Assembly (NCBI RefSeq): GCF_018614055.1
Contig: NZ_JAGGPB010000036.1
Coordinates: 43,171 to 107,170, forward strand
Origin: Streptomyces sp. ISL-98
GTDB lineage: Bacteria > Actinomycetota > Actinomycetes > Streptomycetales > Streptomycetaceae
Direction of reading: 5' to 3'
DNA: 64,000 bases
In this document: in pieces, positions 7,690 to 16,437 of the stretch
How the letters are laid out: each line of letters opens with the position of its first letter
How positions within the stretch are numbered: position 1 is the first letter of the stretch
Position numbers and translations under genes: made by a program
Notes under the pieces: generated by a model
Told to the model about the DNA's origin: nothing
Databases searched by the model: none
What the model saw: only the letters and a program-made list of their open reading frames with translations

Positions 7690-10358
7690 CAGGCGATCTC
7701 GCCGACTGCGCGTTCGACGGCGGCCACGGCGTCGCCGATGGCGTCCGGGTTCTGGCCGCCGCCCTGGGCGACGTCCGGCTTGCCGCCACCGCCGCCGCCG
7801 AGGGTCTTGGCGGCCGTACGGACCAGCTCGCCGGCCTTGAGACCGCGCTCGCGGGCGGCTTCGTTGGTTGCGATGACCGTCAGCGGGCGTCCGTTGGCCG
7901 TGGTGAACAGGGCCACGACCGTCGGGCGGTCGCCCGGAATGCGGCCGCGGACGTCCAGGACCAGCCTGCGCAGGTCGTCGGCCGACGTGCCGTCGGGCAC
8001 CTGGCCGGTGACGAGAGCGACACCGCGTACGTCCTGGGCACCGGAGGCGAGTCCGGCGGCGGCCTGGAGGACCTTCTCCGCGCGGAACTTCTCGATCTCC
8101 TTCTCGGCGTCCTTGAGCTTGGCGAGCATCCCGGAGATCTTCTCCGGCAGCTCCTCCGAGCGGCCCTTGACCAGCTCCTGGAGCTGGGCGACGACCGTGT
8201 GCTCCCTGGCGAGGAAGTTGTACGCGTCCACGCCGACCAGGGCCTCGATACGCCGTACGCCCGAGCCGATCGACGACTCGCCGAGCAGCTTCACCAGACC
8301 CAGCTGGGCGGTGTTGTGGACATGCGTACCGCCGCACAGCTCCTTGGAGAAGTCGCCGATGGTCACGACGCGGACCCGCTCGCCGTACTTCTCGCCGAAC
8401 TCGGCGATGGCGCCCTGCTTCTTGGCCTCGTCGATGCTCATGACCTCGGCCTGGACATCGAGTTCCCGGGCGAGCACCTCGTTGATCTTGTGCTCGACGT
8501 CGGTGAGGACCGTGCCGGGTACGGCGTTCGGCGAGCCGAAGTCGAAGCGGAAGCGGCCGGGCGAGTTCTCCGAACCGGCCTGGGCGGCCGTCGGGCCGAG
8601 AGCGTCGCGCAGCGCCTGGTGCGTGAGGTGCGTGGCGCTGTGGGCGCGGGCGATGGCGCGGCGGCGCTTCTGGTCGATGACGGCGTAGGCGGAGGCGCCG
8701 AGCGTCACCTCGCCCACCTGGACCGTGCCCTTGTGGACGGAGACGCCGGGGACCGGCTGCTGGACGTCGCGGACCTCGACGACGGCGCCCGAGTGCAGCT
8801 TGATGCGGCCGGTGTCGGCGAGCTGGCCGCCACCCTCGGCGTAGAACGGGGTGCGGTCGAGGACGATCTCGACGTCGTCGCCCTCGGTGGCGGCCGGGGA
8901 GGGCACACCGTCGACGAGCAGGCCGACGACGGTCGACTCGCCCTCGGTGGAGGTGTAGCCGGTGAACTCCGTGGTGCCGGACTGGTCGGCGACCAGGCGG
9001 TAGGCGGACACGTCGGCGTGCCCGGTCTTCTTGGCCTTTGCGTCGGCCTTGGCCCGGTCCCGCTGCTCCTTCATGAGGCGCCGGAAGCCGTCCTCGTCCA
9101 CGGAGAGGCCCTGTTCGGCGGCCATCTCCAGGGTGAGGTCGATCGGGAAGCCCCAGGTGTCGTGGAGCAGGAACGCCTTGTCACCGGCGAGGACCTTGCC
9201 GCCGGCGGCCTTGGTCTCCGTAACGGCGGTGTCGAGGATGTTCGTGCCGCCCTTGAGGGCCTTGAGGAAGGCGGCTTCCTCGGAGACGGCGACGGTCTCG
9301 ATGCGCTTGCGGTCGGTCAGCAGCTCCGGGTACTGCTCGCCCATGGTCGTGATGACCACATCGGCCAGCTCGGCGACGACGGGCTGGGTGGCGCCCATCA
9401 GCCGCATGTTGCGGATGGCGCGGCGCATGATGCGGCGCAGGACGTAGCCGCGGCCCTCGTTGCCGGGGGTGACACCGTCGCCGATGAGCATCACGGACGT
9501 ACGGATGTGGTCGGCGACGACGCGCAGGGAGACGTCGGAGGCGTGGTCGGCGCCGTAGCGGACGCCGGTGAGCTCGGTGGCCTTGTCCATGACGACGCGC
9601 AGGGTGTCGGTCTCGTACATGTTCTGCACGCCCTGCAGGATCATGGCGAGACGTTCGAGGCCCAGACCCGTGTCGATGTTCTTCGACGGCAGGTCGCCGA
9701 GGATCGGGAAGTCTTCCTTGCCCTCGCCGGCGCCGCGCTCGTACTGCATGAAGACCAGGTTCCAGATCTCCACGTAGCGCTCGTCGTTGACGGCCGGGCC
9801 GCCCTCTTCGCCGAACTCGGGACCACGGTCGTAGTTGATCTCCGAGCAGGGGCCGCAGGGTCCGGGGACACCCATCGACCAGAAGTTCGGGCCCATGCCC
9901 AGCCGCTGGATGCGCTCGGCGGGCACACCGATGACGTCGCGCCAGATCTGCTCGGCCTCGTCGTCCTCCTTGTAGACCGTGATCCACAGGCGCTCGGGGT
10001 CGAGGCCGAAGCCACCGTCCGCGACGGAGCTGGTGAGCAGCTCCCACGCGTACTTGATGGCGCCTTCCTTGAAGTAGTCGCCGAACGAGAAGTTGCCGCA
10101 CATCTGGAAGAACGTGCCGTGGCGCGTGGTCTTGCCGACCTCTTCGATGTCCGGCGTACGCACGCACTTCTGCACGCTGGTGATGCGCGGGGCGGGCGGC
10201 TTGACCTCGCCGAGGAAGTACGGCTTGAAGGGCACCATGCCCGCGGGGACCAGCAGCAGGGTCGGGTCGTCCGCGATGAGCGACGCCGAAGGCACGACGT
10301 TGTGTCCGCGCTCCTCGAAGAAGCGCAGCCAGCGGCGGCGGATTTCAGCCGACTCCAT
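7689..10358 (-). CDS. alaS: Alanyl-tRNA synthetase
   Basis: Charges tRNA-Ala. At 889 residues it is full length, with all three parts. The class II catalytic core starts ESAEIRRRWLRFFEERGHNV and includes MGPNFWSMGVPGPCGPCSE. The editing domain has its zinc-binding HSATHLTHQAL and the distal CGGTHVHNTAQLG. The C-Ala domain ends with the glycine-rich KTLGGGGGGKPDVAQGGG. The ATG at 10358 overlaps the stop of the upstream small gene by one base. It heads ruvX-mltG downstream, an arrangement usual for actinobacteria. Confidence 0.98.
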   Translation of the reverse strand: MESAEIRRRWLRFFEERGHNVVPSASLIADDPTLLLVPAGMVPFKPYFLGEVKPPAPRITSVQKCVRTPDIEEVGKTTRHGTFFQMCGNFSFGDYFKEGAIKYAWELLTSSVADGGFGLDPERLWITVYKEDDEAEQIWRDVIGVPAERIQRLGMGPNFWSMGVPGPCGPCSEINYDRGPEFGEEGGPAVNDERYVEIWNLVFMQYERGAGEGKEDFPILGDLPSKNIDTGLGLERLAMILQGVQNMYETDTLRVVMDKATELTGVRYGADHASDVSLRVVADHIRTSVMLIGDGVTPGNEGRGYVLRRIMRRAIRNMRLMGATQPVVAELADVVITTMGEQYPELLTDRKRIETVAVSEEAAFLKALKGGTNILDTAVTETKAAGGKVLAGDKAFLLHDTWGFPIDLTLEMAAEQGLSVDEDGFRRLMKEQRDRAKADAKAKKTGHADVSAYRLVADQSGTTEFTGYTSTEGESTVVGLLVDGVPSPAATEGDDVEIVLDRTPFYAEGGGQLADTGRIKLHSGAVVEVRDVQQPVPGVSVHKGTVQVGEVTLGASAYAVIDQKRRRAIARAHSATHLTHQALRDALGPTAAQAGSENSPGRFRFDFGSPNAVPGTVLTDVEHKINEVLARELDVQAEVMSIDEAKKQGAIAEFGEKYGERVRVVTIGDFSKELCGGTHVHNTAQLGLVKLLGESSIGSGVRRIEALVGVDAYNFLAREHTVVAQLQELVKGRSEELPEKISGMLAKLKDAEKEIEKFRAEKVLQAAAGLASGAQDVRGVALVTGQVPDGTSADDLRRLVLDVRGRIPGDRPTVVALFTTANGRPLTVIATNEAARERGLKAGELVRTAAKTLGGGGGGKPDVAQGGGQNPDAIGDAVAAVERAVGEIA

Positions 10359-10669
10359 CAGTGGTCCTCATTCCGGTTGTACGAATGCTGGGTGTAATCG
10401 AGTGCGGCGATGCGTCGCTGCACGGGAAGCTCGGGGTCGTTGTGCGCGTCGAGGCCGAGGGCCTCGCCGAGTTCGGCCTCGCGCTGCGCCATCCCCGCCT
10501 TGACGTCGAGCGCGAAGTCCTTGAGCCGGTGGCCTGCTTCGACCGCCTTGTCGGCGGCCTGCGCGGCGAGGCTCTCGGGCGTCAGCTGCTTGAGCTTGCG
10601 GTTGACCTTGGTGGTGGCCCACACACCGGCTGCGGCGCCTGCGGTGAACCAGAACGTACGGCGGAACAT
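10358..10669 (-). CDS. DUF6167-type small protein upstream of alaS
   Basis: 103 residues, starting MFRRTFWFTAGAAAGVWATTKVNRKLKQL. This is one short hydrophobic N-terminal segment (about 5-19) followed by an amphipathic helical region with AAQAADKAVEAGHRLKDFALDVKAGMAQREAELGEALG and a polar tail ending NRNEDH. This resembles the actinobacterial DUF6167 group found next to alaS. It ends one base into the alaS ATG and begins eight bases after the DUF948 gene, so the three are almost certainly one transcript. Function is not known; membrane-proximal location is inferred. Confidence 0.85.
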   Translation of the reverse strand: MFRRTFWFTAGAAAGVWATTKVNRKLKQLTPESLAAQAADKAVEAGHRLKDFALDVKAGMAQREAELGEALGLDAHNDPELPVQRRIAALDYTQHSYNRNEDH

Positions 10670-10676
10670 TGCGGCT

Positions 10677-11105
10677 TCAGCCCTTCCGCTTCCTGCGCCG
10701 GGGGGACGGTACGGTCCGGCCGACGATCACAGTGCGACGGGACGGTTCCGCCGGGGTGTCCTTGCTGCGGCCGATCGCCCGGCGTACGCCGTATCCGAAG
10801 GCCGCGACCTTGACGAGCGGGCCGCCGAAGGTCGATGCGACGGTCGTGGAGAGCGCGGACGCGTTGGAGGTGACTTCCTGGACGTCGGAAGCGATGGCGT
10901 CGACCCGGTCGAGCTGGGTCTGCGCGGAACGCACGGTCGCGGAGGCGTCGGCCAGCAGCGGGACGGCCTGCTCGGTCACGTCCGCCACGAGCTTGGTCGT
11001 CGCCTTGAGCGTCTGGGCCAGCCTCACCAGCACCACGGCGAGAAAGGAGACCAGGATCGCCCAGAAGACGGCCACCAGGATGCCGGCCACCTCTCCACCG
11101 GACAC
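10677..11105 (-). CDS. DUF948 membrane-anchored protein
   Basis: 142 residues: an N-terminal membrane span (VAGILVAVFWAILVSFLAVVLVRLAQ) followed by a predicted coiled coil (LKATTKLVADVTEQAVPLLADASATVRSAQ and on) and a basic C-terminal tail RRTVIVGRTVPSPRRRKRKG. This is the layout of DUF948 proteins, which share a span plus methyl-accepting-protein-like helix. The GTG start at 11105 has GGGAGC about 8 nt upstream. First gene of the DUF948-DUF6167-alaS-ruvX-mltG run. No specific role is known; the basic tail could bind nucleic acid or acidic lipid, which is speculation. Confidence 0.85.
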   Translation of the reverse strand: MSGGEVAGILVAVFWAILVSFLAVVLVRLAQTLKATTKLVADVTEQAVPLLADASATVRSAQTQLDRVDAIASDVQEVTSNASALSTTVASTFGGPLVKVAAFGYGVRRAIGRSKDTPAEPSRRTVIVGRTVPSPRRRKRKG

Positions 11106-11253
11106 TTTGCACCGCTCCCTGTACGTGAGAAAAGTCGTCCTGCGAGCCTATCGCGCCGGGGCTCGGGGTCCGTACCGCATTACGTGTGCGTGGAGCGGGA
11201 GTTGCGCAGCGTGATTGTACGGAGTGCTTACGGATGGGTACGCTCCGTGTCCC

Positions 11254-13470
11254 ATGCGACGCACTTTTCATTCTGTGTCTCCCTCGTCCCCCTCCCCCGA
11301 TCACGGCAATCTGCCCGCTGAGCTGAATCCGTTCGTGGGGCGGCGCGAGGAACTGGCGGAGTTCGGCCGTCTGCTGGAGGAAGCCCGGCTGGTCACCGTG
11401 ACCGGGGTCGGCGGGGTCGGAAAAACGCGATTCGCCCTGCGGGCAGGTGCCAGGCTGCAGGAACGGTACTGCGACGGGGTGTGGCTCGTGGAGCTGTCCG
11501 CCCTCGACGACGCCGACCTGCTGGAACACGCGGTCGCTGAGGCGCTGGGGCTGACCGATCACACCAGCAAGCCGCCGCGCGATGTGCTGGTCGGGCATCT
11601 CGCCGGGCGTCAACTCCTGCTCGTACTCGACGGTTTCGAGCATTTCGTCGACGCCGCTGCCGGCCTGGTGCGGGAACTGCTCCGGCGCGCGCCGGACCTG
11701 CGTGTGCTGGCCACGGGCCGGCTGCCGCTGTGCGTCGACGGCGAGCAGAACTTCCCGCTCCCGCCGATGCCGGACTCCGACGCGGTCCAGCTCTTCGCCG
11801 ACCGGGCCGCCGCGGGGCAGCCCGGTTTCCGGCTCACGGAGGCCAACAACTCCGCCGTCCGGGAGCTGTGCCGTCGCCTGGACGGGATTCCGCTCGCCCT
11901 GGAGCTGGCCGCCGGGCGGCTGCGCGCTCTGTCCCTGGAGCAGGTGCTCGACCGGCTCGACGACCGGTTCCGGCTGCTGACCGGCTCCACCCGGGGTGCA
12001 CTCCCCCGGCACCAGACGCTTCGTACCGCCATCGGCTGGAGCCATGAGCTGTGCACGCCTGAGCAGCGGCTGCTGTGGGCTCGGCTTTCGGTGTTCGTGG
12101 GGCAGTTCGACCTGGAGGCGGCGGAGTACGTCTGCGGCGGACCGGAGCCGGCGGGCAACAGCGGGCTGAGTGGCCCCAGCGTCCTCGATGTGCTCGCGGA
12201 GCTGCTCGCGCAGTCCGTCGTGACCCGCGAGGACACCCCGTCGGGCGTCCGCTACCGGATGCTGGACACCGTCAGGGAGTACGGCGCCGACTGGCTGGCG
12301 GCCACGGGCGACGCGGTGCGCGTGCGCCGCAGACACCGGGACTGGTACCTGGGGCTGGCGACGTGGTGCGAGCTGGAGTGGTTCAGCCCCCGCCAGGCGG
12401 AGGTGGCGGCACGCGTCGACTGCGAACTGCCCAATCTGCGCAGGGCGATGGAGTACTCGCTGGAGAATCCGGAGGACGTGCATCTGGGCCAGTACCTGGC
12501 GGGCACGCTCTGGTTCTACTGGGTCGGCTGCGGACGTCTGTCGGAGGGGCGGCACTGGCTGGACCACGCGCTGGAGGCGGAGAGCGCGCACGAGGCGCAC
12601 CGCCTGAAGGCGCTGTGGGTACTCGGTTACGTGGCCGTGCTGCAGGGCGACGCGATCGGGGCACTCGCCGCGCTCCAGGAGTGCCGCGAGAGCGCCGACC
12701 TCACCGGCAACGCCGTGGCGGCGGCGTACGCCGTGCACAGGTCGGGCTGTCTGGCGCTGGTGTCCGACGACATGCCGCGCGCGGAGGAGCTGCTGCGTGA
12801 GGCGCTCGCGCGGTACGAGGAGATCGGCGAGCTCAACAGCAATGTACTGATGGGGCAGGTCGAGCTGGCGATGGCGGTGGCCTTCAGCGGCGACCTGGAG
12901 CAGGCCGTCGCGATCTGCGAGGAGGTCAGGGAGGTCTGCGAGGACCACGGTGAGCGCTGGGCTCTCGCGTACGCGCTGTACGTCCTGGCCTATGCGGCAT
13001 GGACGCACGAGCGGACCGACCGGGCCCGGGAGCTGCTCGAAGAGTGCCTCGCCATCGACCACGCCTTCCACGACCTGCTGGGCGCGGTGCTCGCACTGGA
13101 GCTGCTGGCGCTGGTCACGCTGGACCAGGGCGATCCGGCGGAGGCGGCCGTGCTGCAGGGGGCGGCCGAGCATATCTGGCCGTCGGTGGGGCTGCCGCTG
13201 CTCGGTTCGGCGTACTACAACGCGCCGCACGCGCTGTGCGAGAAGCGGGCGCGCGAGCGCCTCGGCGACGGCCCGTACGAAAAGCTACGGCGCGAGGGGG
13301 CACGCCTGGGCCTGGACGCGGCGGTGCGAAGGGCCCTCGATGGGCCGCCGGCTCCGGCGGATCCTGCCCCGCCCCGGTCGCGCATCGCGCGTTCGCCCCG
13401 CAGCAGCGGACCGAAAACGCGCGAGCCCGCCGCCTCCCGCTCCGTACGGAACGAGGAGACGACGGGCTGA
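11254..13470 (+). CDS. STAND-type NB-ARC ATPase with TPR-like repeats, no DNA-binding domain
   Basis: 738 residues. After a short polar leader, PFVGRREELAEFGRLL opens an NB-ARC/NTPase module: P-loop GVGGVGKTRF at about 51-60, Walker B LLLVLDGFEH, sensor LATGRLPL and the GxP-containing RRLDGIPLALELAAGRL. A winged-helix-like stretch (ATPEQRLLWARLSVF-type) follows, then about 300 residues of TPR-like helices. These ATPases are usually the switch part of AfsR/SARP or LuxR (LAL) regulators, but I see neither a SARP/OmpR domain in front nor a LuxR helix-turn-helix behind; the tail is Pro/Arg/Ser-rich. The ATG at 11254 lacks a clear ribosome site, so leaderless translation is possible. It is convergent with rpsD. 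Confidence 0.85.
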   Translation: MRRTFHSVSPSSPSPDHGNLPAELNPFVGRREELAEFGRLLEEARLVTVTGVGGVGKTRFALRAGARLQERYCDGVWLVELSALDDADLLEHAVAEALGLTDHTSKPPRDVLVGHLAGRQLLLVLDGFEHFVDAAAGLVRELLRRAPDLRVLATGRLPLCVDGEQNFPLPPMPDSDAVQLFADRAAAGQPGFRLTEANNSAVRELCRRLDGIPLALELAAGRLRALSLEQVLDRLDDRFRLLTGSTRGALPRHQTLRTAIGWSHELCTPEQRLLWARLSVFVGQFDLEAAEYVCGGPEPAGNSGLSGPSVLDVLAELLAQSVVTREDTPSGVRYRMLDTVREYGADWLAATGDAVRVRRRHRDWYLGLATWCELEWFSPRQAEVAARVDCELPNLRRAMEYSLENPEDVHLGQYLAGTLWFYWVGCGRLSEGRHWLDHALEAESAHEAHRLKALWVLGYVAVLQGDAIGALAALQECRESADLTGNAVAAAYAVHRSGCLALVSDDMPRAEELLREALARYEEIGELNSNVLMGQVELAMAVAFSGDLEQAVAICEEVREVCEDHGERWALAYALYVLAYAAWTHERTDRARELLEECLAIDHAFHDLLGAVLALELLALVTLDQGDPAEAAVLQGAAEHIWPSVGLPLLGSAYYNAPHALCEKRARERLGDGPYEKLRREGARLGLDAAVRRALDGPPAPADPAPPRSRIARSPRSSGPKTREPAASRSVRNEETTG

Positions 13471-13497
13471 GGCACTTGCCCGACTACGGCCGCTGGA

Positions 13498-14112
13498 TCA
13501 GCGGGCGTAGTACTCGACGACGAGCTGCTCGTCGCAGATGACCGGGATTTCCTTGCGGTTCGGGTCGCGGTCCAGGCGGAAGGCCAGGGCCTTCAGGTTC
13601 ACCTGGAGGTAGCGCGGCGTCTCACCCTCGGTGTCGTAGCCACCCTCGCGAGCGACCTGGAAGGGGTGCTTCTCGCGGCTGCGCTCGCGGACCATCACGA
13701 CGTCGTCGGGACGGACGCGGAACGACGGCTTGTCGACCTTGCCACCGTTGACCTCGATGTGGCCGTGAACGACCATCTGACGGGCCTGGTAGATCGTGCG
13801 GGCGATGCCCGAACGCAGGATGAGCGCGTCGAGGCGGCGCTCGAGCTCGATGACCAGGGCCTCGCCGGTCTTGCCTTCGGCCTTCTTGGCGCGGTCGTAG
13901 GCGCGGGCCATCTGCTTCTCGCTGATGTCGTACTGCGCGCGCAGACGCTGCTTCTCGAGCAGACGGACCTTGTAGTCCGAGTTCTGCTTGCGCCCACGGC
14001 CGTGCTCGCCCGGCGGGTACGGACGGGCCTCGAAGTACTTGACAGCCTTCGGCGTCAGCGCAATACCGAGCGCACGGGACTTCTTGACCTTGGGACGCGA
14101 CTGGTTAGGCAC
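13498..14112 (-). CDS. rpsD: 30S ribosomal protein S4 (Cys-free N-terminus)
   Basis: Primary 16S rRNA-binding protein of the small subunit body, also an autogenous regulator in other bacteria. The 204-residue protein has the S4 RNA-binding domain RLDALILRSGIARTIYQARQMVVHGHIEVNGGKV and the N-terminal block RPYPPGEHGRGRKQNSDYKVRLLEKQRLRAQY. The zinc-binding CxxC cluster that many S4 proteins carry at the N-terminus is absent here (PNQSRPKVKKSRALG), so this is the zinc-independent form. GTG start at 14112 with GGAG three bases upstream. It stands alone instead of in the alpha operon, and is transcribed away from the DUF2470 gene across an iron box. Confidence 0.97.
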   Translation of the reverse strand: MPNQSRPKVKKSRALGIALTPKAVKYFEARPYPPGEHGRGRKQNSDYKVRLLEKQRLRAQYDISEKQMARAYDRAKKAEGKTGEALVIELERRLDALILRSGIARTIYQARQMVVHGHIEVNGGKVDKPSFRVRPDDVVMVRERSREKHPFQVAREGGYDTEGETPRYLQVNLKALAFRLDRDPNRKEIPVICDEQLVVEYYAR

Positions 14113-14135
14113 GTTCTCCAGACCTCCGTTGTAGG

Positions 14136-14154
14136 TTAGGTTAGGCTCACCTTA
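14136..14154 (+). promoter_or_regulatory. Iron box (DmdR1/IdeR-type operator)
   Basis: The 19-base sequence TTAGGTTAGGCTCACCTTA matches the actinobacterial iron-box consensus (TTAGGTTAGGCTAACCTAA type) at 17 of 19 positions and keeps the two-fold TTAGG/CCT(T/A)A arms. It lies 15 bp upstream of the DUF2470 start and 24 bp upstream of the divergent rpsD start. It should be bound by Fe(II)-DmdR1, repressing when iron is replete. The direct target is most likely the DUF2470 gene, because the box sits immediately before its ribosome-binding site. Confidence 0.85.
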
Positions 14155-14168
14155 CTCAAGGAGATCGC

Positions 14169-15005
14169 ATGTCTCGCCCGGGGAACACCACACACCTCAC
14201 GGACAACACGAAGAAGGCCGACAGCGAAAGTGTCGACGCGACGGAGGTCCGATCAGATCGTGGTCAGCCGCGTCCCAGCGGACTTGAAATCGCGCGGATG
14301 CCGTCAGCAGCCGAGCGCACACGAACTCTCGTACAGAGTACCTGCTCCGCGGTGGTACTTCTGCCCGGTCCTGCCGTGGCCCGTCCCGAGCAGCTGGTTC
14401 CCGAGGAGCGGAGCGTCGGTCCCGACGGCGAAGTGTTCCTGCTCTTCCCCGCGGATTCGCCGGTTGTACGCGCCGCCACGCACGCCCAGGACGACGAGCT
14501 GGCCGTGACGCTGGAGATCACGGATGTCGCGCCGGTCTCGGTCCCCAACCGTATCCGGGGCCGCGCCTGGGTCTCCGGCTGGCTCACCTGCGTACGCGGG
14601 CTGGCCGGGCCCGGGCGCATGCTGCTGCGGCTGGAGGTCGGCGAGGCCAGCGTGGACGATCTGTGGGGCGCCGGATCGGTCGAGCCCGAGGAATTCGCGG
14701 CGGCGGCCGCGGACCCGATCGCGGAGCACGAGGCGGAGCTGCTCCAGCATCTGCACTCGGCGCACGGCGACCAGGTGCGGCAGCTGTGCGGGCTTGCGGG
14801 AGAACGGGCCGAGTCCGGCAACGGCGATGGGGCCACCGAGTACAGCACGGTGCCCGTGGCGCTGGACCGGTTCGGGCTGCGGGTGCGCTTCAGCAGTTCC
14901 GACAGGCACGGTTTCGACGCACGGTTCGACTTCCGCGAACCGGTGCGCGACATCATCGGGCTGCGCCGTGCCATGCACCAGCTCTTCGAGGCCGCCGCCC
15001 ACTGA
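14169..15005 (+). CDS. DUF2470 / FMN-binding split-barrel-like protein, iron-regulated
   Basis: 278 residues. A 43-residue polar leader precedes MPSAAERTRTLVQSTCSAVVLLPG, where family members usually begin. The middle (EVFLLFPADSPVVRAATHAQDDELAVTLEITDV, then RIRGRAWVSGWLTCV) looks like the pyridoxamine-oxidase/HugZ-like split barrel. The C-terminal ~90 residues (IAEHEAELLQHLHSAHGDQVRQLCG, RFGLRVRFSS) are a DUF2470 domain, often found in heme-utilisation or heme-oxygenase-like proteins. The ATG at 14169 has AAGGAG six bases upstream. With the iron box at 14136-14154 this supports an iron- or heme-related job. Enzyme activity is inferred, not shown. Confidence 0.85.
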   Translation: MSRPGNTTHLTDNTKKADSESVDATEVRSDRGQPRPSGLEIARMPSAAERTRTLVQSTCSAVVLLPGPAVARPEQLVPEERSVGPDGEVFLLFPADSPVVRAATHAQDDELAVTLEITDVAPVSVPNRIRGRAWVSGWLTCVRGLAGPGRMLLRLEVGEASVDDLWGAGSVEPEEFAAAAADPIAEHEAELLQHLHSAHGDQVRQLCGLAGERAESGNGDGATEYSTVPVALDRFGLRVRFSSSDRHGFDARFDFREPVRDIIGLRRAMHQLFEAAAH

Positions 15006-15027
15006 CGCCGCCCACTGGAACGGTGTG

Positions 15028-16398
15028 TCAGGGGCGTGCGTCCGACGGGCCGTCCCCGCGCAGCCTGCCGCGCACCTTCTCCACGACGTCGGCGTAGCGG
15101 GCTTCCGCTCCGTAGCGCGTGGGCTCGTAGTAGGTCTTGCCGTGCACAGCGTCCGGGGCGTACTGCTGAGCGGCGATCGCGCCCGGCACGTCGTGCGGAT
15201 ACACATAGCCCTGCGCATGGCCGAGCTTGGCCGCGCCCTTGTAGTGCCCATCGCGAATATGCGGCGGGACGGGGCCCGCCAGTCCCTTCCGTACGTCCTC
15301 CTGGGCGGCGAAGATCGCATTCGTCGCGGCGTTGGACTTGGGCGCGAGGGCCAGCGCGATGGTGGCATGGCTGAGGGTGAGCGCGGCCTCCGGGAAGCCG
15401 ATCATGGCCACGGCCTGGGCCGCTGCCACAGCCGTCGGCAGCGCGGTGGGGTCGGCCAGGCCGATGTCCTCGCTGGCCGAGATCATCAGCCTCCGGGCGA
15501 TGAATCTGGGGTCCTCGCCCGCCTCGATCATGCGGGCCAGGTAGTGCAGCGCGGCGTCCACGTCGGAGCCTCGGATGGACTTGATGAGGGCGCTCGCCAC
15601 GTCGTAGTGCTGGTCGCCGTCGCGGTCGTACTTCACCGCCGCGCGGTCGACCGTCTCCTCGACCGTTTCGAGCGTGACCTCCTTGTCGCCCTTGGCCATG
15701 GCCGCCCCCGCGGCCGCCTCCAGGGCGGTGAGCGCACGCCGGGCGTCGCCGCCCGAGATCCGCAGCAGATGCGCCTCGGCGTCGTCGGCCAGCGTGACCG
15801 CGCCGCCGAGACCGCGCTCCTCGGTGAGCGCCCGGTGCACCAGGGAGCGCAGATCGTCGTCGGTCAGCGATTCCAGCGTGAGCAGCAGGGAGCGGGAGAG
15901 CAGTGGGGAGATGATCGAGAAGTACGGGTTTTCGGTCGTCGCGGCGATGAGCGTGACCCAGCGGTTCTCGACGGCGGGCAGCAGGGAGTCCTGCTGGGCC
16001 TTGCTGAAGCGGTGGATCTCGTCGAGGAAGAGGACGGTCTCCTTGCCGAAGCCGCCCGATGCGCGGCGGGCGCCGTCGATGACGGCCCGCACTTCCTTCA
16101 CGCCGGCGGTGATCGCGGAAAGCTCCACGAAGCGCTTCTGGGTGGCCTGGCTGACGACGTACGCCAGAGTCGTCTTGCCGATGCCGGGCGGGCCCCAGAG
16201 CAGCACCGACGAGGGGCCCGCGGGGCCGCCGCTGCCCTCACCGACCAGTCGGCGCAGCGGCGCTCCCGGCTTCAGCAGGTGCTGCTGGCCGACGACTTCG
16301 TCGAGGGTGCGCGGGCGCATCCGGACGGCCAGGGGGCTGCTGGACGGATCCTTCAGCTGGCGGTCTTCTGCGGCTGCGGTGAACAGGTCTGGCTCCAC
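15028..16398 (-). CDS. rarA: RarA/MgsA AAA+ ATPase, replication-associated recombination protein
   Basis: AAA+ clamp-loader-like protein acting at stalled replication forks. The 456-residue product has RPRTLDEVVGQQHLL, the P-loop LLWGPPGIGKTTLAYVV, Walker B TVLFLDEIHRFSKAQQD, sensor 1 LIAATTENPYFS and the C-terminal tetramerisation domain with YDVASALIKSIRGSDVDAALHYLARMIEAGEDP. The GTG start at 16398 (VEPDLFTAA) has no strong ribosome site. It is convergent with the DUF2470 gene, 22 bp away, and follows the VKOR gene after about 40 bp. Confidence 0.95.
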   Translation of the reverse strand: MEPDLFTAAAEDRQLKDPSSSPLAVRMRPRTLDEVVGQQHLLKPGAPLRRLVGEGSGGPAGPSSVLLWGPPGIGKTTLAYVVSQATQKRFVELSAITAGVKEVRAVIDGARRASGGFGKETVLFLDEIHRFSKAQQDSLLPAVENRWVTLIAATTENPYFSIISPLLSRSLLLTLESLTDDDLRSLVHRALTEERGLGGAVTLADDAEAHLLRISGGDARRALTALEAAAGAAMAKGDKEVTLETVEETVDRAAVKYDRDGDQHYDVASALIKSIRGSDVDAALHYLARMIEAGEDPRFIARRLMISASEDIGLADPTALPTAVAAAQAVAMIGFPEAALTLSHATIALALAPKSNAATNAIFAAQEDVRKGLAGPVPPHIRDGHYKGAAKLGHAQGYVYPHDVPGAIAAQQYAPDAVHGKTYYEPTRYGAEARYADVVEKVRGRLRGDGPSDARP

Positions 16399-16437
16399 GC
16401 ACGAAGCCTATGTCAGCCCACTGACAACGCCGACGGC

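Noticed and set aside
8199..10397. 732-codon plus-strand frame opposite alaS
   Set aside because: The real gene on the other strand has all AlaRS motifs; the shadow is Gly/Val/Asp-rich without domains.
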